NCBI RefSeq assembly: GCF_004771005.1
Contig: NZ_RQHV01000043.1
Span: 248,001-312,000, forward strand
DNA from: Leptospira ilyithenensis
GTDB taxonomy: Bacteria; Spirochaetota; Leptospiria; Leptospirales; Leptospiraceae
DNA: 64,000 bases
Direction of reading: 5' to 3'
Shown here: positions 39,459-48,144 of the stretch, piece by piece
Position numbering within the stretch: the first letter of the stretch is position 1
Layout of the letters: every line of letters starts with the position of its first letter
Made by a program: the position numbers and the translations under genes
The notes under the pieces: model-generated
What the model saw: the letters and a program-made list of their open reading frames with translations, nothing else
Told to the model about the DNA's origin: nothing
Databases searched by the model: none

Positions 39459-39491
39459 TGTATTGTATCAATACATTTTTCTTTAAATCAA
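39459..39491 (-). promoter_or_regulatory. Promoter and palindromic operator of the MqsRA-like operon
   Basis: Minus strand: TTGATT (39486-39491), 18-base spacer, TACAAT (39462-39467). The -10 box lies within a perfect 7-3-7 palindrome, TGTATTG-ATA-CAATACA (39459-39475), about 16 bases before the ATG. This is where an autoregulating antitoxin would bind. Confidence 0.6.
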
Positions 39492-39507
39492 GCATTTTTT
39501 CCATAGC

Positions 39508-39530
39508 GCATAACTAGTTGATTGCTACAC
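39508..39530 (-). other. Candidate core site at the head of the cassette series
   Basis: On the minus strand GGTGTAGCAATCAACTA then GTTATGC (39514-39508) resembles the L'-R' end of the repeats. The GCAATCAAC portion matches the divergent left end of repeat A (GGCGTTGCAATCAAC). It would be the 5' junction of the first cargo unit, just upstream of the toxin promoter. Confidence 0.4.
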
Positions 39531-40148
39531 CAATATGGTTGATTTCGGGTATCGGGATAGGTCTTCCTCAAGTGAGGTCCGGAGACACCCGGTATTTGAA
39601 ATTGATGTCGTATTTATTTTGTTTTGCGGTCAGTTTGTGATGATAAACCGGAACTTTTTAAATAAAGATTACTTTAAACAAATAGTGAAGTATAAAAAAT
39701 TTGACTAGTAATAACAACCCCCGCGTCAGTGATCGGAGAGGGACGACCGAAAGGTCGTCGTCCGAAGGACCGAAGCCGAGAGGCGGAGCCTGCGGAAGAG
39801 CACGGTCGGGGATTCGATCGAATCTTTTTCATCTAACAGATCCGAGGCGCCCCACAAATATAGATAAAACCCCGGATCGAAAGAGATATTATAAGTTTGC
39901 GATTATCAGAGAATTCGTTGAGTCTCGTAAAAACTATAATAGCGGACAAAATGTTCGCTAAACTGGAGGAACTTTGGGTTTATGGAATGGTTTTGGAGAA
40001 AAATATCAAAGTTCGACCGATTAGTTCGTATTATTTCCAGGAATCTTTGGCGCAAATAGGTTTTTAAAAAATCAAATAAGCATTGCTTATCCTTCCCCTT
40101 AAAGGCTTAAGTTTCATAGAACCAAACAGCAGTAAGTCTGGTTTTGGA
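39531..40148. other. Intergenic region with a GC-rich structured island
   Basis: About 620 bases without a convincing gene. From 39717 to 39811 it turns GC-rich, with a GAAA-loop hairpin (GACGACC-GAAA-GGTCGTC, 39742-39759), closing CCCCG/CGGGG ends, and a GATTCGATCGAATC palindrome followed by five T. An 86-codon frame spans it but has no homology I recognise. The rest (39850-40148) is AT-rich and featureless. Confidence 0.5.
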
Positions 40149-41219
40149 TTAAGCTGCTTTTTTCCAGGAATAGGTATGATAGAGTCCACCTAATACTGGA
40201 TGTGAATGCAGTTTATAATCTCCATCTCTAGGTTTGTGTTGAATGGGAGAAGATACAGGAGTGTCTTTCTGCAAAGCAAGATGAGTTCTGTTGTGATTAT
40301 AAAACCGTATGAACTCTTCCAGCTTGACCTGCAGATGATATTCATTCAATGGAATAAAATAATCCAAAAATTCTTCCTTACAGGTTTTAACAAATCTTTC
40401 TGCATATCCGTTTTGCCAGGGGCAACGAACGGCTGTTTTTTTATGTTTGATTCCTAACCTTTCCAGATACTTGGAGAATCTTTTTCCGAATAACGTATCA
40501 TTATCCGTCAGAACATAAGAAGTATTCTTCGGATCTTTTTTTCTAAGTGCTACTTTGATAACTTTTCTGACCCATCTGGTGGACGTTTTGGCTGTTATGT
40601 CAAAATGAAGGATTTGCCTTGTTTCCAAATCCATAAAAAATATGACTTTATACATTTCTAGAAAGTTATACGAGAAAACTGTAAATAGATCGGAGACAAT
40701 CATGGAACCTGCATGAAGGGCGTAGAAGTTTTTCCAGGCAAGCCTTTTCCTGGGATTTGGTGATCTCCGAAGAGTTTTGATATATTTGGAAACTGATTTT
40801 TCCGAGATCAGAAATCCTAGTTTAACGATTGTTCCATGGATTTTGGTAGCACCCCAGAGAGGGTTTTGTTTTGTAACTTTGCGAACAAGTTTGATCAGAT
40901 CCCATCGAATGATGGGTCTTCCTAACTTTTTAGAGGAAGAAACGAGATTCCAAAAGTTTTCGAATTTTCTTTTTCTCCAGGAAAGTAGAGTATTCGGAGT
41001 GACCAAGATTAAAGAAGATTTCCAATCGGAATGCAAATAGGAAAGTAAAACCAGCTTCGATCGTTCCCAGGGGGATGTGTGGAAGGCTTTATTTTTTCTT
41101 TTGTAGGCAGCAAGTTGGGTTCGAAGGAAGATATTTTCCAGTAGAATGGCTGTATGAGAAAATTGCAGAAAGAGGTATAAGACCGGAGTGAATAAGAAGA
41201 GAGAAAAAATTATAACCAC
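40149..41219 (-). mobile_element. rve-type transposase/integrase-core protein (IS481/IS3-like)
   Basis: A 356-aa single-frame protein. N-terminal hydrophobic/basic part (ILLENIFLRTQLAAYKRKNK), a helix-turn-helix (LGRPIIRWDLIKLVRKVTKQNPLWGATKIHGTIVKLGF) and an rve catalytic core with DDE residues in SDLFTV, LTDNDTLF and PWQNGYAERFVKTCKEEFLDY. The C-terminal HPVLGGLYHTYSW is characteristic of a broad family of lone integrase-core proteins. The frame is intact. I found no clear terminal inverted repeats, so element limits are not set beyond the gene. Confidence 0.8.
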
Positions 41220-41549
41220 TTGGAAAGGTACGGCGTGTTTTGCGTTTTAATAAAGATAAAATAAATTAGATTGCCAGGAATCAACAGAACATAAATTTTT
41301 AGAAACGAGCTTTCTTCCTTGAACACCAAAACAATCTCCAACAACAAATACAAAGCCCTCGCCCGGATCGACCGAGCGCCCGCGCCTTAGGGAGAGCCGG
41401 AATCAGCGTCCGAATAACAAGAAATAGCTTCCTACTCTACTCTTCAAAGTGAGTGAAGCACTTCTCGCGGTGGCGAGGCCAGGACGGCCGAAGCTCGTGC
41501 GTCGTAACACGGAGGTTACGCGCACAGGAGCGTGGAGTGCGAAACGATA
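41220..41549. other. Intergenic region with a second GC-rich structured island
   Basis: 330 bases without a gene. From about 41370 it is GC-rich with nested inverted repeats, the clearest being GTGCG-TC-GTAAC-ACGGAG-GTTAC-G-CGCAC at about 41497-41525. No open frame of note. Character matches the island at 39717-39811 on the other side of the transposase gene. Confidence 0.45.
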
Positions 41550-44500
41550 TTAGTTCTGAGATAACTTATCTGCCATTTCGAAATTTCCAACCTCTTTGTA
41601 CATAAACAACAATTGTTTTAAGTTGTTATCATGATCGGGGATTCGCAATCTTAATCTTTCCGCATAATCAATAGCAAATGGCAGTTGATTTAAATGCAGA
41701 TAACAACTTGAAATTAAAAATAAACATTCTTCATTGGAAGGGTTGGAATCACTATAAGGAATCGCATAAAAAAGCGCCCTCTGGTAATCACCGGCTTCAA
41801 ATTCCGAGACGGCAGTCTCATAAGCAGAATGAGTATGATTCGATGATTGATAATTCGTTTGATCCGGTTGCCCTTTGAATTCCACCCGTATCAAAGACAA
41901 ATCGTCAATCAATTGTCCGTTTGTTTTTATGGACTCTTGGATACTTCGGATATTCCCTTGGTCTTCTTCCACTGTCCTAAGAAATAATTCTTCGTCTTCG
42001 TTGATTTTATCGTAACCGTCTTCCGTACCAAGATACAAATCGTCCCTGCCGTCCGATCCGATGATCATTACATCATCTTTTTGCAATTGATAGGTGGAAA
42101 TCTGCATTTTCTTTTTTCTTTTTTTGGTAAGAAGCATCCCCAGTTTCGCATAAAATAAGTTATGTGGTAAAAAATCGGCGTGCCCGTCACGGTAAATGAC
42201 TGGTCTCGGATGTTCCGCATTCATAAAATATAGGAAACCGGTTTCTTCGTCAATCAGGCAGAGAAAAATCGAAACAAGCATAGATCCGTCGAATGTAGTG
42301 AATGTATGATGAAGTTCTATAAATGCATTTTTAAGCCATCTTTCCGGAAATAAATTTCTATTTTCAGCAGTATCTTTTCCTCTTTTTAAAATCGCTTCAA
42401 ATACGGAACCAAGTACAAGTGCACCACCTGCTCCTTGGATGGATTTACCCATGGCATCTCCGTTCAATACGACGGTGTATTTACGATCCCTTAATTCCAA
42501 ATTGGCGGCAACGCAGAGATCTCCTCCTATCTCGGACTTCCAATCTTTGAATTGAAACTTTTTCTTTTGTTCGATCAGAAAATCAACGTAAACCGCCTGG
42601 GATGCAACATGGTTTTGTGCCAGAGGTTCGATGAGAAGAGAAGTTAAAAAATAATCGCCGTCCTGCTGTTCCTTTAATCCGCGAACTTCCGTTAAAGCAT
42701 CATTCAGGTCCTGAGTCCTTTCTTTCACTTTATCTTCCAAGTTCGCATAAAGAATCGAATTTTCAATGGAGACCGCAATTTGAGAAGATAACAATTTCAA
42801 AATCTCTATCCGATCTGGTGTGAATGCATCTGTAGTCAGATTATTTTCCAGATAAACGATCCCAACCAAATTGCCGTGATTGATAATCGGATAACAGAGA
42901 ATTGATTTCGGTGATTTTGATTTTATATAAAAATCGGTTACAAACATACCTTCGTGAGAGGCGTCGTTTAAAATCACAACCGATTTGGTTCGAATCACAT
43001 AATTGACAATGTTCGGAGAAAGCTCCAGTTGGGAAACATCCGTTTGATTGGATTGTAAAGAGTCCAATGTCTTCGCTTGCAGCACTTCTATCTGGCCTGT
43101 ACTTGATTTGCCTTCAGCTTGGATCAGCCAGTTGGACTCGTCCTTTAAAATAAAAAATCCCCTTTCCGCCCCCGCATTCTCCAAAAGAATCTTAATCATC
43201 TTTTCCAAAAGCCTTCCCAATTGGATTTCTCCCGAGATGGTATGAGATGCCTTGATCACAGTATGCAAATCGAAATAACTGTCCGAAGTGCTTGTCACCT
43301 CTTTGGTAGTACTGGTAAGTGTAAATGTTTCCATCGGATCATTCACACTTCGTTTGGAATATTTTTTAAGAAAGGAATATTTCCCTTCCAGCTCTTTTAC
43401 CTTGGGGTCGCATCCCCACTTGCGGTAAAGATGGTGCGCTTCCACCAAATGAACGTTAGCATACATGGATTCACCCTGGCTAAGGAGAATGCGCGCGGAA
43501 AATTCATTTGCAATCGCTCCTTCCAAAGTATAGTCGTTCTCTAGCGCAAGAGCGATCGCCTTCTTCCAATAGGAAAGAGCTTTTTTCGTATTCCCTTCGA
43601 TCTCGGAAATAAGACCTTCCATAATATGGAATTTATGACCGTAATTATACGGAGAACTCTCCGCCCATTTTTTAAGTCTTTTTTGATTTTTATCGATTCG
43701 TTTTTTATATTCTTTTTTCTTTGCCTTATTGTCCGTAGTTTTCAAAAGAGAAGCGGAAATCAAAGAACCAAAGAACACCAGTTCGGGGATAAACATCATT
43801 CCGAACATCGCACCTTCAAAAGGTTCGCCTAATAGATAATATTCGTATGCTTTTTCCAAATCTCCGAACAAATAGTCCAATCTCGCCTTACAGAGATAAT
43901 AATCAAACAATGCATTGGCATTTTTCAGAGTTTGCCATTCGACGGCGATGACAGACTCGGAAAAATAATTGCCGTCTAACGCAAGCAGATTTTCCGAATT
44001 TCCTCTCAATATAGAAGTGACCTGCCGATTCAATTGAAAAACCTGATAGGCATTGCTTTGTTTTAAAGAAAACAAGGAAGATTCGAATTTATCGAAACTA
44101 TTTGCGAGCTCATCCAGATTCTGTCTGCGCAATAATGCTTGAAAATGGATATTATTCAAAGAGTAAGCGGCGTATTGCAAATCGCCTGTTTCCATTCCCG
44201 ACTGAAAGGACTCTTGAAAAATAGCGATTCCTTCTTTGGCATGAAACTTCCAATGACTGATCATACATCCGAATAAAAAGAGAGTCCTGCACTTGAATGC
44301 CTTTGCATCCAACTTATCAATCGAGTCTACCGCCAATTTTCCGAATTCATAACCTGCTTCGAAATCTCCCAATCCGAAACCTTGAATCATTCCGAAAGCG
44401 ACAAACCCGAAAGGACTCAAAGGAGAGAGTCCGTGTTTTAAAGTCAACCGCACCATCTTGAGTACAATAACCGGAAAAAGTGCCGGTTGCGCGAGAAAAG

Positions 44501-47195
44501 ATGCGGCGATACAAGCATTTAACAAACGCATAATGGCAAGATAATTTCTATCGTGGGATATGGGAAGGTTGGCGAGATCGGAGATAGCGCGTTTGCCCAA
44601 TTTCAACTTGAAGCCGATGATGTCAGGAAGAGGAGAGAGTTCACCCGGATTTTTAGGCAAGTTCAATCCCAAAAGTTTCAATGCTTGTTTTAAAATCACA
44701 AGTACGTCCAACATCCTGTTTTGGCTTACGTACATGGAAGATTTCAATTCAAAGATCTGTATCTTGTCCAATGTGTCCTTTGCATTTGCCGATATGATAT
44801 CGAAAGTTTTTTCGGCAGCATCATATTCTTTGGAAAGGTACTCGGCCTCGGCCTGATTTGTGTATAATTTCAAAGTGGAATCGTACCGGCTCTCCCAGGA
44901 ATTCTCCGGCAAAAACTCAACAGCTACCTGGAAAAAACCGAGAGCCGCTTCATAAGCGGAAGATGCCAACGATTTGTTCCCTGCCATCACATTTAACTCT
45001 TGTAAGCGGAGTCTTTCTTCCGTCGTAATGATATTGGCAATACCTTGGTTCAATTGGTTGACAATTGTAAAGATATGATCTTCCAAGCGGTATTCATCTA
45101 TCATTCTCAGATAGGAATTTCCTATATGATAATGTATCTTTTCCCTTTCTTTTTCGGGAATTATGGAATAAGCGGCTTCTTGGATTTTATCATGAACAAA
45201 GTTAACATCCGTTTCACTCAGTAGAAAAAATTCATCATTGGCAAGTTCGATCAAATCCTCTTTGACTTCTTCCAACGACTTTTCGGCAATTGAAGCGTAT
45301 ACTTCCTGCTTGAACCAGCTCCCGATACAAGCTGCCAGTTTCAAAGTTTCGATTCTGGATTCGGGGAGTTCTTTGATTTTTTCGACGATTAAATCGATTA
45401 CGTTTCCAGAGATATTCACATCTCTGATTTTTTGAATATCCCAAACCCACCTATCATCTTTATAAACAATCAATTCCTTATCATAAAGACTTTTGAATAC
45501 CTCATTCACATAAAAAGGATTCCCTTTTGTCTTTGAATGTAAAATCTCAGCAAGACTCAAGGATTCGTCTTTCTTGCAAAAAAGAGTTTCGGAAACAAGC
45601 GAATTGATATCCTGGATACCCAAAGGATTAAGATTGATTTTCTGATGATAAAATCCTGTTCCTTTCAAATCATCCAAAAGAATGGAAAATGGATCCGTAG
45701 GCAGGACTTCGTTATCCCGATAAGACAACATCAAGAACAGATGTTTCATTTCAGGATCAGATAATATAGCGCGTATTAGGTTTATACTGGGAGTATCCGC
45801 CCATTGCAAATCATCTAAAAAGATTGCGATCGGATGTTCTTCTCTGGAACATGCTTTGATAAAATTTTGAAAAACAAAATTAAATCTGTTTTGAGATTCG
45901 GATGCGTCCAGAGAAGCGATCTCCGGCTGCTCTCCGATCAAAGTTCCCAATTCGGGAATCACATCTACAATTACTCTTCCGTTGGGACCGAGTGCTTTGA
46001 GAATATGTTCTTTCCAAAGGGAAATCGAGTCTTGGCTTTCCGCCAAAATCTGCTGGATTAATTTTTGAAAGCTTTGAGTGATTGCCCGATAAGGAATGGA
46101 GCGCTTTAATTGATCGTATTTCCCGGAAGAAAAATAACCTTTATACTCTGCTATCGGTTTGTTTACTTCATTGATTAAAACCGATTTTCCTATCCCGGAT
46201 CTTCCCGCAATCAGGATCAGTTCCAGATTGCCCCTTGCCACATTATGAAATGTATCAATGATTCGGGTGACTTCTTTCTCTCTTCCGTAAAGTTTTTTAG
46301 GAATTTGAAATTTTCCCGAATGGTCTTTGGAAGCAACGACCATCTCTAATTTTTGAACCGATCTGATTCCTTCATGCCTTAGAACTCTCTCAACTTGCTC
46401 CAGATCATAAACAAGCCCGGTGACGGTTTGGTATCTGTCTTCCGGATTCTTCTCCAATAATTTCATTATAATATTAGAAATTACTTTTGGACTTTGATTC
46501 TTCTCATAAGGAGATACGGGAGTTTTTGCAATATGCGCGTGCACCATCTCCATGGGATCTGCATACTGGAACGGAAGTTCGCCGGTCATCATTTGATAAA
46601 AAGTGATTCCCAAAGAATAAAAATCCGTTCGGTAATCCACAGTACGATTCATCCGTCCCGTTTGTTCGGGAGAAATATGAGCAAGCGTTCCGTGAAAGGA
46701 TTGATTCAAAGGAATAAACGAATTTCTTTGGGCAAGAAAAGTCGAACTACCAAAATCGATAATACACAATTCGCCGGTCTTTTGATTTATTACGATATTT
46801 TGCGCTTTGATGTCGTTATGAACGATATTTGCCTTATGAATCCTTTCCAATACTTTACTTGCTTTCAAGGCGATATTCAGAAACTCCAGCAAACTATAAC
46901 TATCGTTATCTTTATATGTGAAAGAAAGCGCATCCCCGCCCATATCTTCCAATACGAGAGCGACGGAATTGTTGTATTTTTCAAATGCCAGCGGTCTTGG
47001 AATTCCGGTGACTTTTAGATTTTGTAAAATATCGAATTCGTGTTTGAACCGGTTTAATTCATGAGGTTCCGGGTAGTCCCGATTTAAAATTTTGACGATT
47101 ACAGGTTGGCTCGATCTTTCCCCTCGGTAAACAAGACTTTTTTTGCCGGAATGAATTTCCTTTAGAGCTGTGTAACCTGCCAATTTTAGCATCAA
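41550..47195 (-). CDS. Giant signalling protein: Ser/Thr kinase, AAA ATPase, TPR-like region, GAF, SpoIIE phosphatase
   Basis: 1881 aa, cytoplasmic. Order: protein kinase domain (about 1-265; VHNDIKAQNIVIN and CIIDFGSS, so the HRD Arg is Asn, a non-RD kinase), AAA_16-type ATPase (about 300-560; GRSGIGKS Walker A, AIFLDDLQWADTPS Walker B), a long helical TPR-like region (about 600-1280), GAF (about 1330-1490), a coiled linker, a PP2C/SpoIIE-type domain (about 1530-1740; GGDLCVAANLELRDRK, VLNGDAMGKSIQGAGGA, IIGSDGRDDLYLG), then two TPR-like helices. It resembles the kinase-ATPase-GAF sensor proteins of cyanobacteria and Leptospira but ends in a phosphatase rather than a histidine kinase. Confidence 0.88.
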   Translation of the reverse strand: MMLKLAGYTALKEIHSGKKSLVYRGERSSQPVIVKILNRDYPEPHELNRFKHEFDILQNLKVTGIPRPLAFEKYNNSVALVLEDMGGDALSFTYKDNDSYSLLEFLNIALKASKVLERIHKANIVHNDIKAQNIVINQKTGELCIIDFGSSTFLAQRNSFIPLNQSFHGTLAHISPEQTGRMNRTVDYRTDFYSLGITFYQMMTGELPFQYADPMEMVHAHIAKTPVSPYEKNQSPKVISNIIMKLLEKNPEDRYQTVTGLVYDLEQVERVLRHEGIRSVQKLEMVVASKDHSGKFQIPKKLYGREKEVTRIIDTFHNVARGNLELILIAGRSGIGKSVLINEVNKPIAEYKGYFSSGKYDQLKRSIPYRAITQSFQKLIQQILAESQDSISLWKEHILKALGPNGRVIVDVIPELGTLIGEQPEIASLDASESQNRFNFVFQNFIKACSREEHPIAIFLDDLQWADTPSINLIRAILSDPEMKHLFLMLSYRDNEVLPTDPFSILLDDLKGTGFYHQKINLNPLGIQDINSLVSETLFCKKDESLSLAEILHSKTKGNPFYVNEVFKSLYDKELIVYKDDRWVWDIQKIRDVNISGNVIDLIVEKIKELPESRIETLKLAACIGSWFKQEVYASIAEKSLEEVKEDLIELANDEFFLLSETDVNFVHDKIQEAAYSIIPEKEREKIHYHIGNSYLRMIDEYRLEDHIFTIVNQLNQGIANIITTEERLRLQELNVMAGNKSLASSAYEAALGFFQVAVEFLPENSWESRYDSTLKLYTNQAEAEYLSKEYDAAEKTFDIISANAKDTLDKIQIFELKSSMYVSQNRMLDVLVILKQALKLLGLNLPKNPGELSPLPDIIGFKLKLGKRAISDLANLPISHDRNYLAIMRLLNACIAASFLAQPALFPVIVLKMVRLTLKHGLSPLSPFGFVAFGMIQGFGLGDFEAGYEFGKLAVDSIDKLDAKAFKCRTLFLFGCMISHWKFHAKEGIAIFQESFQSGMETGDLQYAAYSLNNIHFQALLRRQNLDELANSFDKFESSLFSLKQSNAYQVFQLNRQVTSILRGNSENLLALDGNYFSESVIAVEWQTLKNANALFDYYLCKARLDYLFGDLEKAYEYYLLGEPFEGAMFGMMFIPELVFFGSLISASLLKTTDNKAKKKEYKKRIDKNQKRLKKWAESSPYNYGHKFHIMEGLISEIEGNTKKALSYWKKAIALALENDYTLEGAIANEFSARILLSQGESMYANVHLVEAHHLYRKWGCDPKVKELEGKYSFLKKYSKRSVNDPMETFTLTSTTKEVTSTSDSYFDLHTVIKASHTISGEIQLGRLLEKMIKILLENAGAERGFFILKDESNWLIQAEGKSSTGQIEVLQAKTLDSLQSNQTDVSQLELSPNIVNYVIRTKSVVILNDASHEGMFVTDFYIKSKSPKSILCYPIINHGNLVGIVYLENNLTTDAFTPDRIEILKLLSSQIAVSIENSILYANLEDKVKERTQDLNDALTEVRGLKEQQDGDYFLTSLLIEPLAQNHVASQAVYVDFLIEQKKKFQFKDWKSEIGGDLCVAANLELRDRKYTVVLNGDAMGKSIQGAGGALVLGSVFEAILKRGKDTAENRNLFPERWLKNAFIELHHTFTTFDGSMLVSIFLCLIDEETGFLYFMNAEHPRPVIYRDGHADFLPHNLFYAKLGMLLTKKRKKKMQISTYQLQKDDVMIIGSDGRDDLYLGTEDGYDKINEDEELFLRTVEEDQGNIRSIQESIKTNGQLIDDLSLIRVEFKGQPDQTNYQSSNHTHSAYETAVSEFEAGDYQRALFYAIPYSDSNPSNEECLFLISSCYLHLNQLPFAIDYAERLRLRIPDHDNNLKQLLFMYKEVGNFEMADKLSQN

Positions 47196-47289
47196 AACTC
47201 TCCCAGAGCTTACGAAAGGAAATAATCGTAATTAGGCTTACAAAAATCAACTTCTAAAGATGAATCTGATTCAGAATTGGCATGATGTT

Positions 47290-48057
47290 TTATCTAGCTG
47301 TTTTTCCTCCGTCCACAGGGATGGATGCACCCGTAACGAAAGAGGAATCTTCGCTACACAACCAAGTGGCGACCCTTGCCACTTCACTCGCCTCCGCCAT
47401 TCTTCCCAATGCATAGGATTTCATCCTTTCTTTGCGAAGTGCTTCCGGATCGGGAACATTTTTATAGAACAAATCGTCCATTTCCGTGCGGATTCCCCCC
47501 GGACAGAGTGCATTGATCCTGATTCCAAAACGACCGTATTCAAATGCAGCACTTTTAGTAAGTCCGATGATTCCGTGTTTTGTAGCTGAATAAGGCGCGA
47601 TATTTTCCTTTCCCCGAAGCCCGATCGCAGACGATACGTTCACAATCACGCCTGCCTGATTTTTAAGCATGGCTTCCAGTTCGTATTTCATACATACGAA
47701 TGTGCCTTTTAAATTTACATTCACAACATTGTCCCAAACATCAATGGGATATTCCGTGATCGGTTTCATCACTCCGGCAAAACCTGCATTATTGATTGCA
47801 AAATCAAGTCTTCCGTAACTACTAACAGCCGTTTGGACAAGTTTTTTTACCTGCTCGGGAACGGAGATATCGCAATTTACAAACTCCGCTTCCGCTCCCA
47901 AAGAACGGATAAGAGAAAGTGTTTCGTTGCCTTCTTTCTCCCTTCTTCCGCAAATCACCAGCTTTGCTTTTTCCCGAGCAAACTGAAGTGCAATTTCTTT
48001 TCCCAAACCGGAAGTGGCTCCGGTGATGATGACTACTTTACCTTCGATTCCCTTCAT
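47290..48057 (-). CDS. Short-chain dehydrogenase/reductase
   Basis: A 255-aa classical SDR. NAD(P)-binding GATSGLGKEIA at about 12-22, the CGRRE that follows favours NADP, NNAGFAG, catalytic Ser in NVSSAIGLRG and Tyr/Lys in YSATKHG, and GIRTEMDD and GASIPVDGG at the end. The substrate is not predictable. I chose ATG 48057 because an AAGGA site sits 6 bases before it; an ATG two codons earlier overlaps that site. It starts about 90 bases downstream of the PilZ-hotdog gene on the same strand. Confidence 0.88.
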   Translation of the reverse strand: MKGIEGKVVIITGATSGLGKEIALQFAREKAKLVICGRREKEGNETLSLIRSLGAEAEFVNCDISVPEQVKKLVQTAVSSYGRLDFAINNAGFAGVMKPITEYPIDVWDNVVNVNLKGTFVCMKYELEAMLKNQAGVIVNVSSAIGLRGKENIAPYSATKHGIIGLTKSAAFEYGRFGIRINALCPGGIRTEMDDLFYKNVPDPEALRKERMKSYALGRMAEASEVARVATWLCSEDSSFVTGASIPVDGGKTAR

Positions 48058-48144
48058 TTCCATTCCTTATCTGTTTTGATTCAAGCGGTGGTCTAAATGA
48101 TTGAATCGTAAAATCCATACTTTGCGATTTTGAAACCGATTAGT

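Noticed and set aside
39701..39961. 86-aa open frame on the plus strand
   Set aside because: It runs through the GC-rich structured island, has no ribosome site and its residues (TTERSSSEGPKPRGGACGR) look like translated repeat rather than protein.
40060..41300. Terminal inverted repeats and target duplications around the transposase gene
   Set aside because: I compared both flanks and saw no convincing matching ends, so full element limits are not claimed.
35520..41530. Prophage remnant
   Set aside because: No capsid, terminase, tail, lysis or phage-integrase genes; only a transposase and small cargo operons.
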